Shown: piece after piece, positions 1-7,173 of the stretch
How positions within the stretch are numbered: the stretch's first letter is position 1
Layout of the letters: every line of letters begins with the position of its first letter
Source: Bryobacteraceae bacterium
Lineage (GTDB): Bacteria > Acidobacteriota > Terriglobia > Bryobacterales > Bryobacteraceae
Reading direction: 5' to 3'
Assembly: GCA_025350445.1 (NCBI GenBank)
Contig: JANXXV010001047.1
Coordinates: 1-10,076 of the forward strand
DNA length: 10,076 nucleotides
Notes under the pieces: model-generated
Databases searched by the model: none
Told to the model about the DNA's origin: nothing
The model's input: only the letters and a program-made list of their open reading frames with translations
Made by a program: the position numbers and the translations under genes

Positions 1-195
1 AAGGCTGGCGGAAGCGTGCCTGCAAATGGGAAAGCAACCCTATTAGTGGGAGAAAGTGCCATTCCGTAGCGGTCTCGGGCAAGCCGAACGCCTCGGACCA
101 CCGCCGATTACCGGCCAGCGACCGGCGTGAATGGCTTTTAGGGGGCGCGTCTTACCGCTCAAGCAGGGTAGCGAGGCTTATCGAGCGATTAGGGG
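1..195 (+). ncRNA. Probable structured RNA, 5' end cut by the window edge; possibly HEARO / IscB omega-RNA-like
   Basis: No convincing protein frame exists here, but the + strand folds well. A 7 bp helix pairs 58-64 (GCCATTC) with 129-135 (GAATGGC). It encloses a hairpin of 71-75 with 95-99 and 77-80 with 90-93, with a single C-C mismatch and a 9-base loop (81-89). It also encloses a GC-rich hairpin of 102-106 with 123-127, or alternatively 111-114 with 122-125. Further 3', 153-158 pairs with 163-170 around a TCAA loop, with a 2-base bulge. Two pairs in the first hairpin (75-95 and 77-93) are G-U, which would be A-C on the other strand, so the + strand is the likely transcript. A GTGA lies at 201-204, just beyond the fold. 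The 3' boundary is approximate. The family is not certain: the compact multi-stem fold, the lack of an ORF and the GTGA flank suggest a solo HEARO/omega-RNA element. This is inference from memory of that family, without an alignment. Confidence 0.45.
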
Positions 196-220
196 GGACA
201 GTGATATGCGGGACAGGAGT

Positions 221-1204
221 CTAGTTTAGCTTGCTGCGCGAGCGGAGCATCCAGATGAAGAAGGGGCCGCCCAGGATCGCGGTGATCACTCCTACCGGGA
301 TTTCAGCGGGGGCGAGGATGGTGCGCGCGATGGTGTCGCAGATGGCCAGGAACGTCGCCCCCAGGAAGAAGGAAGCGGGGATTAACAGGCGATGATCGGC
401 GCCTATTGTCAGGCGGAGGGCGTGGGGTACTATTAGGCCGACGAACCCGATGGGGCCGGTTAGGGCCGTCACCGTGCCGGTGAGGAACGATCCGATGAGG
501 TAGCCGCTGAGGATGAGAGTGGAGGTGGAGACGCCTCGTGTGGCGGCCCAATCTTCTCCCATCGAGAGGAGATTCCATTCGCGCGATTTCCAGAAGAGGT
601 ACAAGACCGACGGCACCACGGCTGCGGTAAGCCAGCCTAGCGTCTTGTACGGCACTGCTTCGATGCCGCCCATCAGCCAGCGGACGATGGCGAACGACTG
701 GCCGAAGCTGGCGAAGTTCTGGAAGAAGAGGATCAGCGCCATGCAAATGCTGTTGAGTGTGATGCCGGCCATCAGTAACGTAAATGAGGATAGGCGCCGG
801 CTTTCCGACGCCACCGCCATTACCAGAAACAGTGTCAGCCCGGCGCCTGCGAGCGACGCTAACCAAACTTGATTTGCGCCCAGGCAGATGGCGGCCACCG
901 CGCCTAGCGATGCGCCCGAGGAGACGCCTAGCGTGTATGGGGTGGCTAGCGTTTCACGGAGCAGCGCCTGGAACAGGACGCCGGCGGCGGCCAGTGCGCC
1001 GCCCGTCAGCATGGCTAGCAGCACGCGCGGCAGGCGGACGCCGAAGAGAATCTCAGCGTCAGGGGATTGGCCGGCGATGGCGCGCCCGTAGTCGATATGC
1101 GCCGAACCGATCAGGGGCAGAATAGCGATCGCTGCCAGCATGGTGCAGAGCGAAAGCAGCGAGGTGGTCCAGAGGCGCCGCGCGGTTACCTTCTTAACGG
1201 CCAT
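221..1204 (-). CDS. btuC: BtuC-type (FecCD family) corrinoid ABC transporter permease
   Basis: Inner-membrane permease that, as a dimer with the ATPase encoded just upstream, moves a corrinoid (or siderophore) from the periplasmic binding protein into the cytoplasm. The 327 residues are the usual FecCD length and are hydrophobic almost throughout, consistent with about ten membrane helices. Family blocks are visible: TGGALAAAGVLFQ (67-79) followed by TPYTLGVSSGASLGA (88-102); GPIGFVGLIVPHALR (250-264), the cytoplasmic coupling region that contacts the ATPase; and EIPVGVITAILGGPFF (301-316) near the C-terminus. The ATG at 1204 overlaps the last 11 bases of btuD, so translation is probably coupled. 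It is last in the operon. Siderophore permeases share the fold; the cobyric acid synthase in the same operon is what favours cobalamin. The family call is firm, the substrate is inferred. Confidence 0.9.
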   Translation of the reverse strand: MAVKKVTARRLWTTSLLSLCTMLAAIAILPLIGSAHIDYGRAIAGQSPDAEILFGVRLPRVLLAMLTGGALAAAGVLFQALLRETLATPYTLGVSSGASLGAVAAICLGANQVWLASLAGAGLTLFLVMAVASESRRLSSFTLLMAGITLNSICMALILFFQNFASFGQSFAIVRWLMGGIEAVPYKTLGWLTAAVVPSVLYLFWKSREWNLLSMGEDWAATRGVSTSTLILSGYLIGSFLTGTVTALTGPIGFVGLIVPHALRLTIGADHRLLIPASFFLGATFLAICDTIARTILAPAEIPVGVITAILGGPFFIWMLRSRSKLN

Positions 1205-1958
1205 AGTGAATCCACGGACGGCCTGACGGGCCTTGTTGAATTTCTACATCGGTGGAGAATACGGCGCGGATTGAGGCGTTGTGAATTACTTCGTCCGGGG
1301 CGCCATCGGCGACGACCGCGCCGTTGTGCAGCATGATGATTCGATCCGCGTACGCTGCCGCGAGATTCAGGTCGTGGGTAACGGAAAGCGCCAGCAACCC
1401 GTCGTGGCAGAGGTTTCGCAGCAGTCGATAGAGCGACACCTGATGCTGCAGATCCAGAAACGTGGTGGGCTCGTCCAGCAGTAGGGCCTTGGGAGACTGC
1501 GCCAAGGCCGACGCCAGAATTACGCGCTGCCGTTCACCACCGCTCAGCGTGCGGAAATCGCGGGCGCGGAACTGCAGTGTGTCGGTGATCTCCATGGCAT
1601 GGGCTACCGCGGCTTCATCCGCCGCCGACTCAAACATGCCGTCGCTGAATGGCATGCGGCCCATTAGCACAACCTGTTCCGCGCTGAAGGGGAATTCGGT
1701 GGGTTGCAATTGTGGCACCACTGAAACTGTTTGCGCGAAGGCACGGCGCGGCCACTTTGCCAGCAGCGTGTCTTCGAGCCAGCAGTGGCCGGTGTAGTGG
1801 GTGCGGAGGCCGGCCATGATCCCTAAGAGTGTGGACTTCCCTGCCCCGTTTGGGCCGATGATGGCGACGAGTTCGCCTTGGTTGAAGGATAGCTTCACGC
1901 CGCGCAGCACTTCATTCACGCCGTAGTGCATGCCTACGTCTTGCAGGCGAAAGATCAA
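1194..1958 (-). CDS. btuD: BtuD-type ABC transporter ATPase for corrinoid import
   Basis: Cytoplasmic ATPase that powers the BtuC-type permease. All nucleotide-binding motifs are intact in the 254 residues: Walker A GPNGAGKST (35-43), Q-loop Gln83 in VPQLQPTEFP, signature LSGGERQRV (138-146), Walker B ALLLDEP (158-164) with the catalytic Glu, D-loop near FLDL (167-170), and the switch His195 in SVTHDLN. Length and order are typical of the FecE/BtuD/HemV group. Its ATG overlaps the btuF stop by 4 bp (ATGA, 1955-1958), and its own 3' end overlaps btuC by 11 bp, so the three transport genes are translationally coupled. Sequence alone cannot separate vitamin B12 from iron-siderophore ATPases. The operon context with cobQ supports a corrinoid. 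Confidence 0.92.
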   Translation of the reverse strand: MIFRLQDVGMHYGVNEVLRGVKLSFNQGELVAIIGPNGAGKSTLLGIMAGLRTHYTGHCWLEDTLLAKWPRRAFAQTVSVVPQLQPTEFPFSAEQVVLMGRMPFSDGMFESAADEAAVAHAMEITDTLQFRARDFRTLSGGERQRVILASALAQSPKALLLDEPTTFLDLQHQVSLYRLLRNLCHDGLLALSVTHDLNLAAAYADRIIMLHNGAVVADGAPDEVIHNASIRAVFSTDVEIQQGPSGRPWIHYGR

Positions 1959-2806
1959 GGGAAGATCTCCGGATGAAGAAGGTGCGCGAACGCGCGTGCG
2001 AGGTCTATTACGCGCGGCCCGGGTACGACGAAGATGTCCGACGCGATGGCATGAACGCGCTTATCGCGAACAGCGGCGACGTTGGGATAGCGGTCCCAGA
2101 GCATGACCACGGCGCGCTTATGTTCCTCGGTAACGCCTGTGGGATCGGACATATCGCCCATATCCAAGATGACCCGCGGACTGCGGGCGAGGATCTCCTC
2201 GGCGGAAATCTTGGCGTAGGACGGTTTGGTGTCATTGAATATGTTTTGGCCGCCAGCCAGTTCCATCACCTCCGTCAGGTAGTTGTGGCTGCCTACCGCG
2301 ACCATGCCATCCAGCGCGCCGGGCGTACGGCCCACAATGAACACGACAGAGACCGGCGGCTTGGTGGAAGCCTTCGCGCGAACCGCTGCGAGTTCCTTTG
2401 CGATCGACTGGTTCAGTGCACGGGCACGATCCGCCGATCCGGTTGCATCGCCGATGGCTAAGATGGCGGCCTGTATTTCAGCGATGCTGTTCTGGGTTAT
2501 TTCGAGGACATTCAGGTGATAGGGCTCGAAGCGGGATTTGGAATGAATCGCGGTCTTCTGGGTGATTACCAAGTCGGGCCGGAGGGCTAGAATTACCTCC
2601 AAATTCGGCTGCATGTAGGTGCCGATCTTCGCAATGTTCGCGGTGGCTGGCGGGTAGTGGCAGTAGTTGGTAACGCCAACTACGCGGTCGCCTAGTCCTA
2701 ACGCGAACAACGTCTCGGTGATGCTGGGCGCGGTTGAGACGATGCGCCGCGGTTGCGCGCCGAGCACGGTGGACCATAGCAGCAAGCAGAATAGCCGGCG
2801 GCTCAT
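1955..2806 (-). CDS. btuF: BtuF-type periplasmic corrinoid-binding protein
   Basis: Substrate-binding protein of the adjacent ABC importer. The 283 residues start with a short signal peptide: basic MSRR, a hydrophobic core at 5-16, and probable cleavage after the GAQ at 16-18. The mature protein has the class III (Peripl_BP_2, BtuF/FhuD) pattern: RRIVSTAPSITETLFALGLGDRV (20-42), then PNLEVILALRPDLVI (67-81), a long linking helix around 107-145, and a second lobe with ISAEEILARSPRVIL (200-214) and an ending typical of BtuF. Such proteins dock on BtuC through one conserved acidic residue per lobe; Glu70 and one of Glu203/Glu204 are the candidates here. Cys7 lies in the signal core but has no lipobox around it, so a soluble periplasmic protein is more likely than a lipoprotein. 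Its ATG overlaps the cobQ stop by 4 bp (2803-2806). Confidence 0.87.
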   Translation of the reverse strand: MSRRLFCLLLWSTVLGAQPRRIVSTAPSITETLFALGLGDRVVGVTNYCHYPPATANIAKIGTYMQPNLEVILALRPDLVITQKTAIHSKSRFEPYHLNVLEITQNSIAEIQAAILAIGDATGSADRARALNQSIAKELAAVRAKASTKPPVSVVFIVGRTPGALDGMVAVGSHNYLTEVMELAGGQNIFNDTKPSYAKISAEEILARSPRVILDMGDMSDPTGVTEEHKRAVVMLWDRYPNVAAVRDKRVHAIASDIFVVPGPRVIDLARAFAHLLHPEIFP

Positions 2807-4287
2807 AAATAAAGCTCGTCGAACAGCGGAATGTTGGCGTTGCTTTCAAACCATGAGGCTAAAGATTCGTAGGCCTGTTGTTTGGGTTGACGGGGCAGTA
2901 GTTCCATGCCCAGCAGTTCGCCGGCGACACTCGCATTTTCGAGCGCGCCGTGCAGATAGGTGCCGATGCAGTTATTCAGGCGTATTCCGTCTGGCCCGTA
3001 TCCGGTCCGCGCAAAGGCAGGAGCACCCGGGGGGCGGGACGTGACGCCCATGTGGATTTCATATGCGCTGAAGACAATGCCCGATGGGGTTGCGGCCTGG
3101 ACGCTGCGTGTCGTCTTTACCGGTTCCATCACTGTCGTGACCGGGAGCAATCCAAGGCCTTGCATCTGCTTCCGGTTTGACTCCACCGCGTGGGGATCTT
3201 CAATGGATTCGCCTAACATTTGAAAGCCTCCGCAGATGCCTATGATGCAGGCCCCGGCAGTATGTTGCCGGATGATCCATTGATCCAGCGCGCGGTCGCG
3301 CATCCATTGCAGATCGGCCATGGTGCTCTTGGTCCCTGGAAGAATGATGCAACGGTACTGCGTGTTTTCCGGGGCGGTGATGCGCCGGATGCCGGGGAGG
3401 AGTTGAAAGTCGGTGATGTTGGAAATGCGCGGGAACGAGATTACGGCGATGTCCGCCAGAGCCGGATTTGGCGAGGCATCCATGCTCACGCCGTCTTCGG
3501 CGTCAATCTCTGTGTCTGTCAACATCGGGAACACGCCCAGGCACGGGCGGGATGTCTTCTCTTCCAGGATTTGTACACCGTCGGCGAACAGGCTGCGGTC
3601 GCCGCGAAACCGGTTTACCGCGAAGGATCGAACCAGGTCGCGTTCTCTTTCGTCCAGTAAATCGATGGTTCCGATGATGGAGGCGAAGATACCTCCGCGG
3701 TCGATATCACCGACCAACAGGGCCGGTGCGCCGATGCGGGCGGCGAGGCCGAAGTTCACCAGGTCCCGCGATTTCAGGTTCAGTTCCGCTACGCTTCCCG
3801 CGCCTTCTATCACGATGTATTCGTATTGACTGGCGAGCCGGTGGTAGGCGGCCAAGACATGATCGAGCAGCTCATCGAAATGTTGATAGTAGGCGGAGGC
3901 GCTGAGGTTCCGCCAGACTTTCCCATTGACTATCACCTGGCAGCCGGAATCCGAGGTGGGCTTCAGCAGGATGGGGTTCATGTCGCTGACCGGCTCTAAT
4001 CCGCATGCCTCGGCCTGCACCGCCTGCGCACGGCCGATCTCGCCGCCTGCAGCCAGCGGGGCCGAGTTGTTGGACATGTTTTGCGCTTTGAACGGCGCGA
4101 CGCGGATGCCGCGGCGGCGCAAGTAGCGGCCGATCGCGGTAGCCATCCAACTCTTTCCGACATGGGAAGCGGTTCCCGCTATGAAGATGCACTTGGCTTT
4201 TTTACTGAACAGAGGGAATCCTTTCCGGTGACCTAAGTGTAAAACAGCTGGCCGATGAGGACACTTTGTTGAAGTTTTGGCGTCCAT
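2803..4287 (-). CDS. cobQ: Cobyric acid synthase (adenosylcobyrinate a,c-diamide amidotransferase, CobQ/CbiP)
   Basis: Cytoplasmic glutamine- and ATP-dependent enzyme that amidates the b, d, e and g side chains of adenosylcobyrinic acid a,c-diamide to give cobyric acid. The N-terminal dethiobiotin-synthetase-like ATPase shows GTASHVGKS (38-46), KAQNMSNNS (67-75), EGAGSVAE (161-168) and DIDRGGIFAS (194-203). The C-terminal class I glutaminase-like domain has the nucleophile Cys352 in GICGGFQMLG and catalytic His446 in GTYLHG. The enzyme therefore looks complete and active. The start is uncertain: the only ATG before the P-loop is at 4287, lacks a Shine-Dalgarno site, and adds about 25 poorly conserved residues. 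A CTG at 4212, preceded by AAAGGA (4224-4219) with 6-base spacing, would give a family-like N-terminus. It is first in the btu operon, which suggests the imported corrinoids are remodelled or completed. Confidence 0.93.
   Translation of the reverse strand: MDAKTSTKCPHRPAVLHLGHRKGFPLFSKKAKCIFIAGTASHVGKSWMATAIGRYLRRRGIRVAPFKAQNMSNNSAPLAAGGEIGRAQAVQAEACGLEPVSDMNPILLKPTSDSGCQVIVNGKVWRNLSASAYYQHFDELLDHVLAAYHRLASQYEYIVIEGAGSVAELNLKSRDLVNFGLAARIGAPALLVGDIDRGGIFASIIGTIDLLDERERDLVRSFAVNRFRGDRSLFADGVQILEEKTSRPCLGVFPMLTDTEIDAEDGVSMDASPNPALADIAVISFPRISNITDFQLLPGIRRITAPENTQYRCIILPGTKSTMADLQWMRDRALDQWIIRQHTAGACIIGICGGFQMLGESIEDPHAVESNRKQMQGLGLLPVTTVMEPVKTTRSVQAATPSGIVFSAYEIHMGVTSRPPGAPAFARTGYGPDGIRLNNCIGTYLHGALENASVAGELLGMELLPRQPKQQAYESLASWFESNANIPLFDELYL
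4219..4224 (-). promoter_or_regulatory. Shine-Dalgarno site suggesting a CTG start for cobQ at 4212
   Basis: Read on the - strand this is AAAGGA, six bases before an in-frame CTG at 4212-4210. No ATG, GTG or TTG occurs in frame between codon 1 (4287) and the P-loop. The upstream ATG is preceded by a pyrimidine-rich stretch, because that region is the complement of the strong AGGAGG site of the divergent gene at 4309. The sequence is seen directly; use of CTG is inference. Confidence 0.35.
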
Positions 4288-4295
4288 TCTGTGAG

Positions 4296-4301
4296 AGGAG
4301 G
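4296..4301 (+). promoter_or_regulatory. Strong Shine-Dalgarno site for the BON-domain gene
   Basis: A perfect AGGAGG, seven bases before the ATG at 4309. It fixes that start and predicts efficient translation. It lies in the 21 bp between the + strand start and the upstream ATG proposed for cobQ, which is too short to hold two divergent promoters if that cobQ start were real. Confidence 0.85.
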
Positions 4302-4308
4302 ATAGTGA

Positions 4309-4707
4309 ATGGTAAATATCAATTTGTGTATTCGAGCCGTGTCGCTGAGCGCCCTACTTGCGATGGGTGGCGCACTATATGCAGCGGACGACCCTAAACC
4401 AGACAATACCAAAACCAACAAGATGGACCATGCCGGCGGAGCAATGACGGCCGACCAGCAGAAGATGAACCCCGCCGACCGCGAACTTACGCAAAAGATC
4501 CGCAAGGCGATTATGGCGGATAAGACGTTATCTACTTATGCGCACAACGTGAAAGTGATTTCCCGCGACGGGACGGTCACTTTGAAGGGCCCGGTCCGAT
4601 CCGATGCAGAAAAGAGCACCGTGGAAACAATGGCAATCGAAGCCGCGGGCGCCGGGAAAGTGACGAATGAACTTACCGTCGCGCCGAAGAAAGCAAAGAC
4701 AACTTAA
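4309..4707 (+). CDS. Exported single-BON-domain protein (OsmY-like)
   Basis: 132 residues. Residues 1-25 form a signal peptide (hydrophobic core about 10-22, probable cleavage after ALYA at 22-25), so the mature protein should be periplasmic. A charged, low-complexity linker (26-54) follows, then one BON domain (about 56-126): a helix (PADRELTQKIRKAIMADKTL), a strand carrying the typical NVKVISRDGTVTLKGPVRS (80-98), a second helix (EKSTVETMAIEAAG), and a closing strand GKVTNELTVAP. BON domains bind phospholipid or envelope components and are typical of osmotic-stress proteins such as OsmY, which has two; this one has a single copy. The gene is followed after 17 bases by the stress-type gene at 4725, probably one transcript. 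The exact role is not known. OsmY-like describes the fold, not proven orthology. Confidence 0.85.
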   Translation: MVNINLCIRAVSLSALLAMGGALYAADDPKPDNTKTNKMDHAGGAMTADQQKMNPADRELTQKIRKAIMADKTLSTYAHNVKVISRDGTVTLKGPVRSDAEKSTVETMAIEAAGAGKVTNELTVAPKKAKTT

Positions 4708-4724
4708 GAAGAGGAGAAATCATT

Positions 4725-5297
4725 ATGGCAGGAAAGAACACAGCAGTTTTTGGGATCTATCCCAACAGAACCGCGGCGGAGCACGCTGTGGATGCGCTAC
4801 GCGCTGAGAATTTCCGTAACACGGACATCTCGGTATTGCTGGCTGATAACGCCGGGTCGAAAGACTTTGCACACGAGATGAATACGAAGGCTCCGGAAGG
4901 CGCGGCAGCCGGGGCGACGTCGGGCGTTCTTGCGGGCGGCATTTTGGGATGGCTCGCCGGCATTGGGGCGCTGGCAATTCCAGGTGTTGGGCCATTGATT
5001 GCCGCGGGTCCGATTATGGGCGCACTAGCCGGAGCGGGCGTGTTGGGCACAGTGGGCGGCGTTGTGGGCGCACTGGTGGGAATGGGCATTCCGGAATATG
5101 AAGCCAAGCGTTACGAAGGCCGCATCAAGGACGGCGGCGTATTGCTGTCGGTGCATTGCGACGATTCCGATTGGGTGCATCGGGCAAAGGATTTGCTGGA
5201 ACGGACCGGTGCGCAAGATATCGCTTCGGCGGGGGAAGCTTCGGCGGATTATGCGAAGAGCGACCGGCCGATGCCGAGAACTACCACCGTACTTTAA
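4725..5297 (+). CDS. Stress-type protein with Gly/Ala-rich hydrophobic core (DUF3341 / YflT-like)
   Basis: 190 residues in three parts. The N-terminal part (7-41, TAVFGIYPNRTAAEHAVDALRAENF then DISVLLADN) is a small alpha/beta unit with the beginning typical of general stress protein 17M / YflT-like proteins. Residues 59-121 are very rich in Gly and Ala with glycine-zipper spacing (AGATSGVLAGGILGWLAGIG and GALAGAGVLGTVGGVVGALVG), enough for two membrane-associated hairpin segments. The C-terminal part (124-170) contains YEAKRYEGRIKDGGVLLSVHCDD and a helix ending near RTGAQDI, as in many proteins labelled as general stress or heat-induced. There is no signal peptide. GAGGAGA (4711-4717) is a good Shine-Dalgarno site. 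The preceding BON gene is 17 bases away, so co-expression under envelope stress is likely. The biochemical role is unknown, and the family assignment is from memory of the pattern. Confidence 0.75.
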   Translation: MAGKNTAVFGIYPNRTAAEHAVDALRAENFRNTDISVLLADNAGSKDFAHEMNTKAPEGAAAGATSGVLAGGILGWLAGIGALAIPGVGPLIAAGPIMGALAGAGVLGTVGGVVGALVGMGIPEYEAKRYEGRIKDGGVLLSVHCDDSDWVHRAKDLLERTGAQDIASAGEASADYAKSDRPMPRTTTVL

Positions 5298-5303
5298 GTA
5301 GCA

Positions 5304-7130
5304 TTACCAGGCGCTGGTCTCGCGGTATCCGTAGGGATCGGCGCCTGCTTCCAGAACACCGTTCGACAAAATCCGAATCATCACCGGGGCGGCGCCGCTG
5401 GCCCACCGGCTGCGAATTCCCGTGCGATGGCCGCGGTCGGTCAGTTCTGCATACGTGCTGGGGGGGATACGGTCGTCCAGAAGAAGATCGCCGCGATTCA
5501 TGGCATGGTTATCGAAACTGGATACTAGGTGCCTGGTCTGAAAACGCGGGGCTTCCAGAGCAATTTCGGCATTCATTCCAAACTCGAAAACGTTCAGCAG
5601 GATCTGGAGCATGGACTGGTCCTGATTGTCGCCACCCGGAGTAGACAGGGTGAGGTACGGCTTGCCGTCCCTGGTTACGAGCGTCGGGCTCAAGGTGACC
5701 CGCGGACGCTTTCCGCCTGCCAGTTCGTTGGGATGCCCCGGGACCAAGAGGAAGCTTTGGGCGCGCTGGGTGAGCGGGATACCGGTGTCTCCGGCGATCA
5801 CCGAAGGTAGCCACGCGCCGGAGGGAGTGGCGGAGAACATCAGGCCGTCTTTATCGACGGTGTTTACACAAGTGGTATCGCGCGCCATCAATTCATCGTC
5901 AATGCGGGTGCGGGCGATTTCCATTTGCGAAGGATGCAGCGGATGTTTGCCGTCGATACTGCCGGGAAGGAAATCCATCGACGCTTTTTCTGAAATATCT
6001 TTTCTACGTTCCGCGGCGTACTCTTTCGACAGGAGTCGTTCGGCTGGTATCTGGGTAAATTTCGGATCGCCGTAGTAGGTATCGCGATCGGCGTAGGCGA
6101 GCTTTAGCGCCTCTACCAGCTTATGAATGTATTCGGTGGAATTGTAGCCGAGTGGACGAAGGTCGTAGCCTTCCAGAATATTCAGCGCCTGCAGCATCAC
6201 CGGTCCCTGGCTCCAGAAGCCGGGCTTGTAGACTTTGAATCCGCGGTAGGTGGTGGAGGCCGGCTCTTCGAGCTTTAGCCGGAAGGCGGCGAGATCCTCG
6301 TAGCGCAGCAGGCCGTTGTTCGCGCGGCTGAAGGCGTCGATTTTCCTGGCCACTTCGCCGCGATAGAAATAATCTCGAATGGCGTCGATGGCCGCGGCGC
6401 GGGTCGCGCCTGCTTTCAGTGCCTTTGTCTCTGCGTCCACCATGGCGCGGATAGTCCTGGCGAGGTCCGGCTGGGCGAAGACTTCGCCGGGAACCGGCCC
6501 TTGTCCATCGGGCATGAAGACGTGTTTCGAGGTCGGCCAGAGGTCGAAGAAGCGGCGGCTGCGGGCGATTCCACCGGCGCGCGTTTCGTCGGCGGGCATG
6601 CCGTCGGCCAGTTGCAAGGCGGGGCCCATGATTTCGGCGAACGACATGCCGCCGAATTGTTGCAACGCGAGAAGGCCTGCGTCCACCATGCCCGGGACGA
6701 GCGCCGGCATCAGTCCAGCGACCGGGACGATGCCTTTCAATCCGCCCGGTTCCAAGGCGAGAAGTTCCCCGGCTACGATGCGGCGGGTGCGAAAGAATTC
6801 GGCGGTCGCCATCTTGGGCATAGTGCCCACGCCGGCTATGGCGAAGACTTTTCCATCCTTGGCGCGAATGAGGATTGGGGCTTCGCCTCCGAAGCCGAAA
6901 TGGGAGTATTCCGCGACAGAGGCGGCGAACATGGTTGCGACGCCGGCATCCACGGCGTTGCCGCCCTGATGATAGATGCGCATGCCGGCTTCCGTGGCAA
7001 ACTGCGTGCCGCCGGCGACCGCGCCGCGAGTGCCGCGCGCAGGCTGGCGAACGGGCGGTTCGCTCTCCTTGCGCTGTGCTACTAAGAGAAAAGCGAAGAG
7101 GAGTAAAGCGAGGCCAGTTTTCCACCGCAT
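5304..7130 (-). CDS. Exported gamma-glutamyltransferase-family (Ntn-hydrolase) protein
   Basis: 608 residues, the usual length of unprocessed GGT-family precursors. Residues 5-18 are a hydrophobic signal sequence with probable cleavage near VAQ (17-19). The N-terminal domain has GGNAVDAGVATMFAASV (56-72) and GFGGEAPILIR (79-89), typical of the large subunit. Self-cleavage should occur before the Thr pair at 419-420 in DTTCVNTVDKDG, leaving Thr419 as the likely N-terminal nucleophile of the small subunit. That subunit continues with GTQ-like features: GDTGIPLTQRAQSF (447-460), PGHPNELAGGKRPRVTLSPTLV (464-485), the glycine-rich STPGGD (496-501) and the FGMNAEIALEAPRFQ helix (517-531). Two places differ from E. 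coli GGT: the Arg of the RETAP block, which binds the substrate carboxylate, is replaced in VGTMP (101-105), and the Ser-Ser before MSPT reads VT. Glutathione is therefore not an assured substrate. It converges on the + strand stress gene with a 6 bp gap. Confidence 0.85.
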   Translation of the reverse strand: MRWKTGLALLLFAFLLVAQRKESEPPVRQPARGTRGAVAGGTQFATEAGMRIYHQGGNAVDAGVATMFAASVAEYSHFGFGGEAPILIRAKDGKVFAIAGVGTMPKMATAEFFRTRRIVAGELLALEPGGLKGIVPVAGLMPALVPGMVDAGLLALQQFGGMSFAEIMGPALQLADGMPADETRAGGIARSRRFFDLWPTSKHVFMPDGQGPVPGEVFAQPDLARTIRAMVDAETKALKAGATRAAAIDAIRDYFYRGEVARKIDAFSRANNGLLRYEDLAAFRLKLEEPASTTYRGFKVYKPGFWSQGPVMLQALNILEGYDLRPLGYNSTEYIHKLVEALKLAYADRDTYYGDPKFTQIPAERLLSKEYAAERRKDISEKASMDFLPGSIDGKHPLHPSQMEIARTRIDDELMARDTTCVNTVDKDGLMFSATPSGAWLPSVIAGDTGIPLTQRAQSFLLVPGHPNELAGGKRPRVTLSPTLVTRDGKPYLTLSTPGGDNQDQSMLQILLNVFEFGMNAEIALEAPRFQTRHLVSSFDNHAMNRGDLLLDDRIPPSTYAELTDRGHRTGIRSRWASGAAPVMIRILSNGVLEAGADPYGYRETSAW

Positions 7131-7173
7131 GAAATTAGTATACGGCTGTTTGCGGGGACGGACGGCAGGGTTG

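Noticed and set aside
1..195. RNase P RNA 3' part
   Set aside because: GAATGGCT (129-136) and GGCTTATCG (175-183) look like bases near the 3' end of RNase P. But the spacing between them is about double the usual, and the highly conserved ACAGAA before the GGCTTAT element is missing. Kept only as an alternative to test.
110..215. Cobalamin riboswitch on either strand near the btu genes
   Set aside because: The region is downstream of btuC, not upstream of the operon. The B12-box elements are absent in their usual order; only short chance matches such as CCAGCGACC and ACAGTGATATGCGGG are seen.
4213..4308. Cobalamin riboswitch or clear promoter for cobQ
   Set aside because: The interval holds no B12-box-like sequence. 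A -10-like TACACT (4241-4236, - strand) lacks a convincing -35 element.
5306..5318. Terminator between the convergent stress gene and the GGT-family gene
   Set aside because: ACCAG (5306-5310) pairs with CTGGT (5314-5318), but the 5 bp stem has no T-tract on either strand and overlaps coding sequence.
6121..7125. 334-residue - strand frame
   Set aside because: It lies wholly inside the gamma-glutamyltransferase-family gene in another frame, is very rich in Arg, His and Pro, and has no ribosome-binding site: a shadow of a GC-rich gene.
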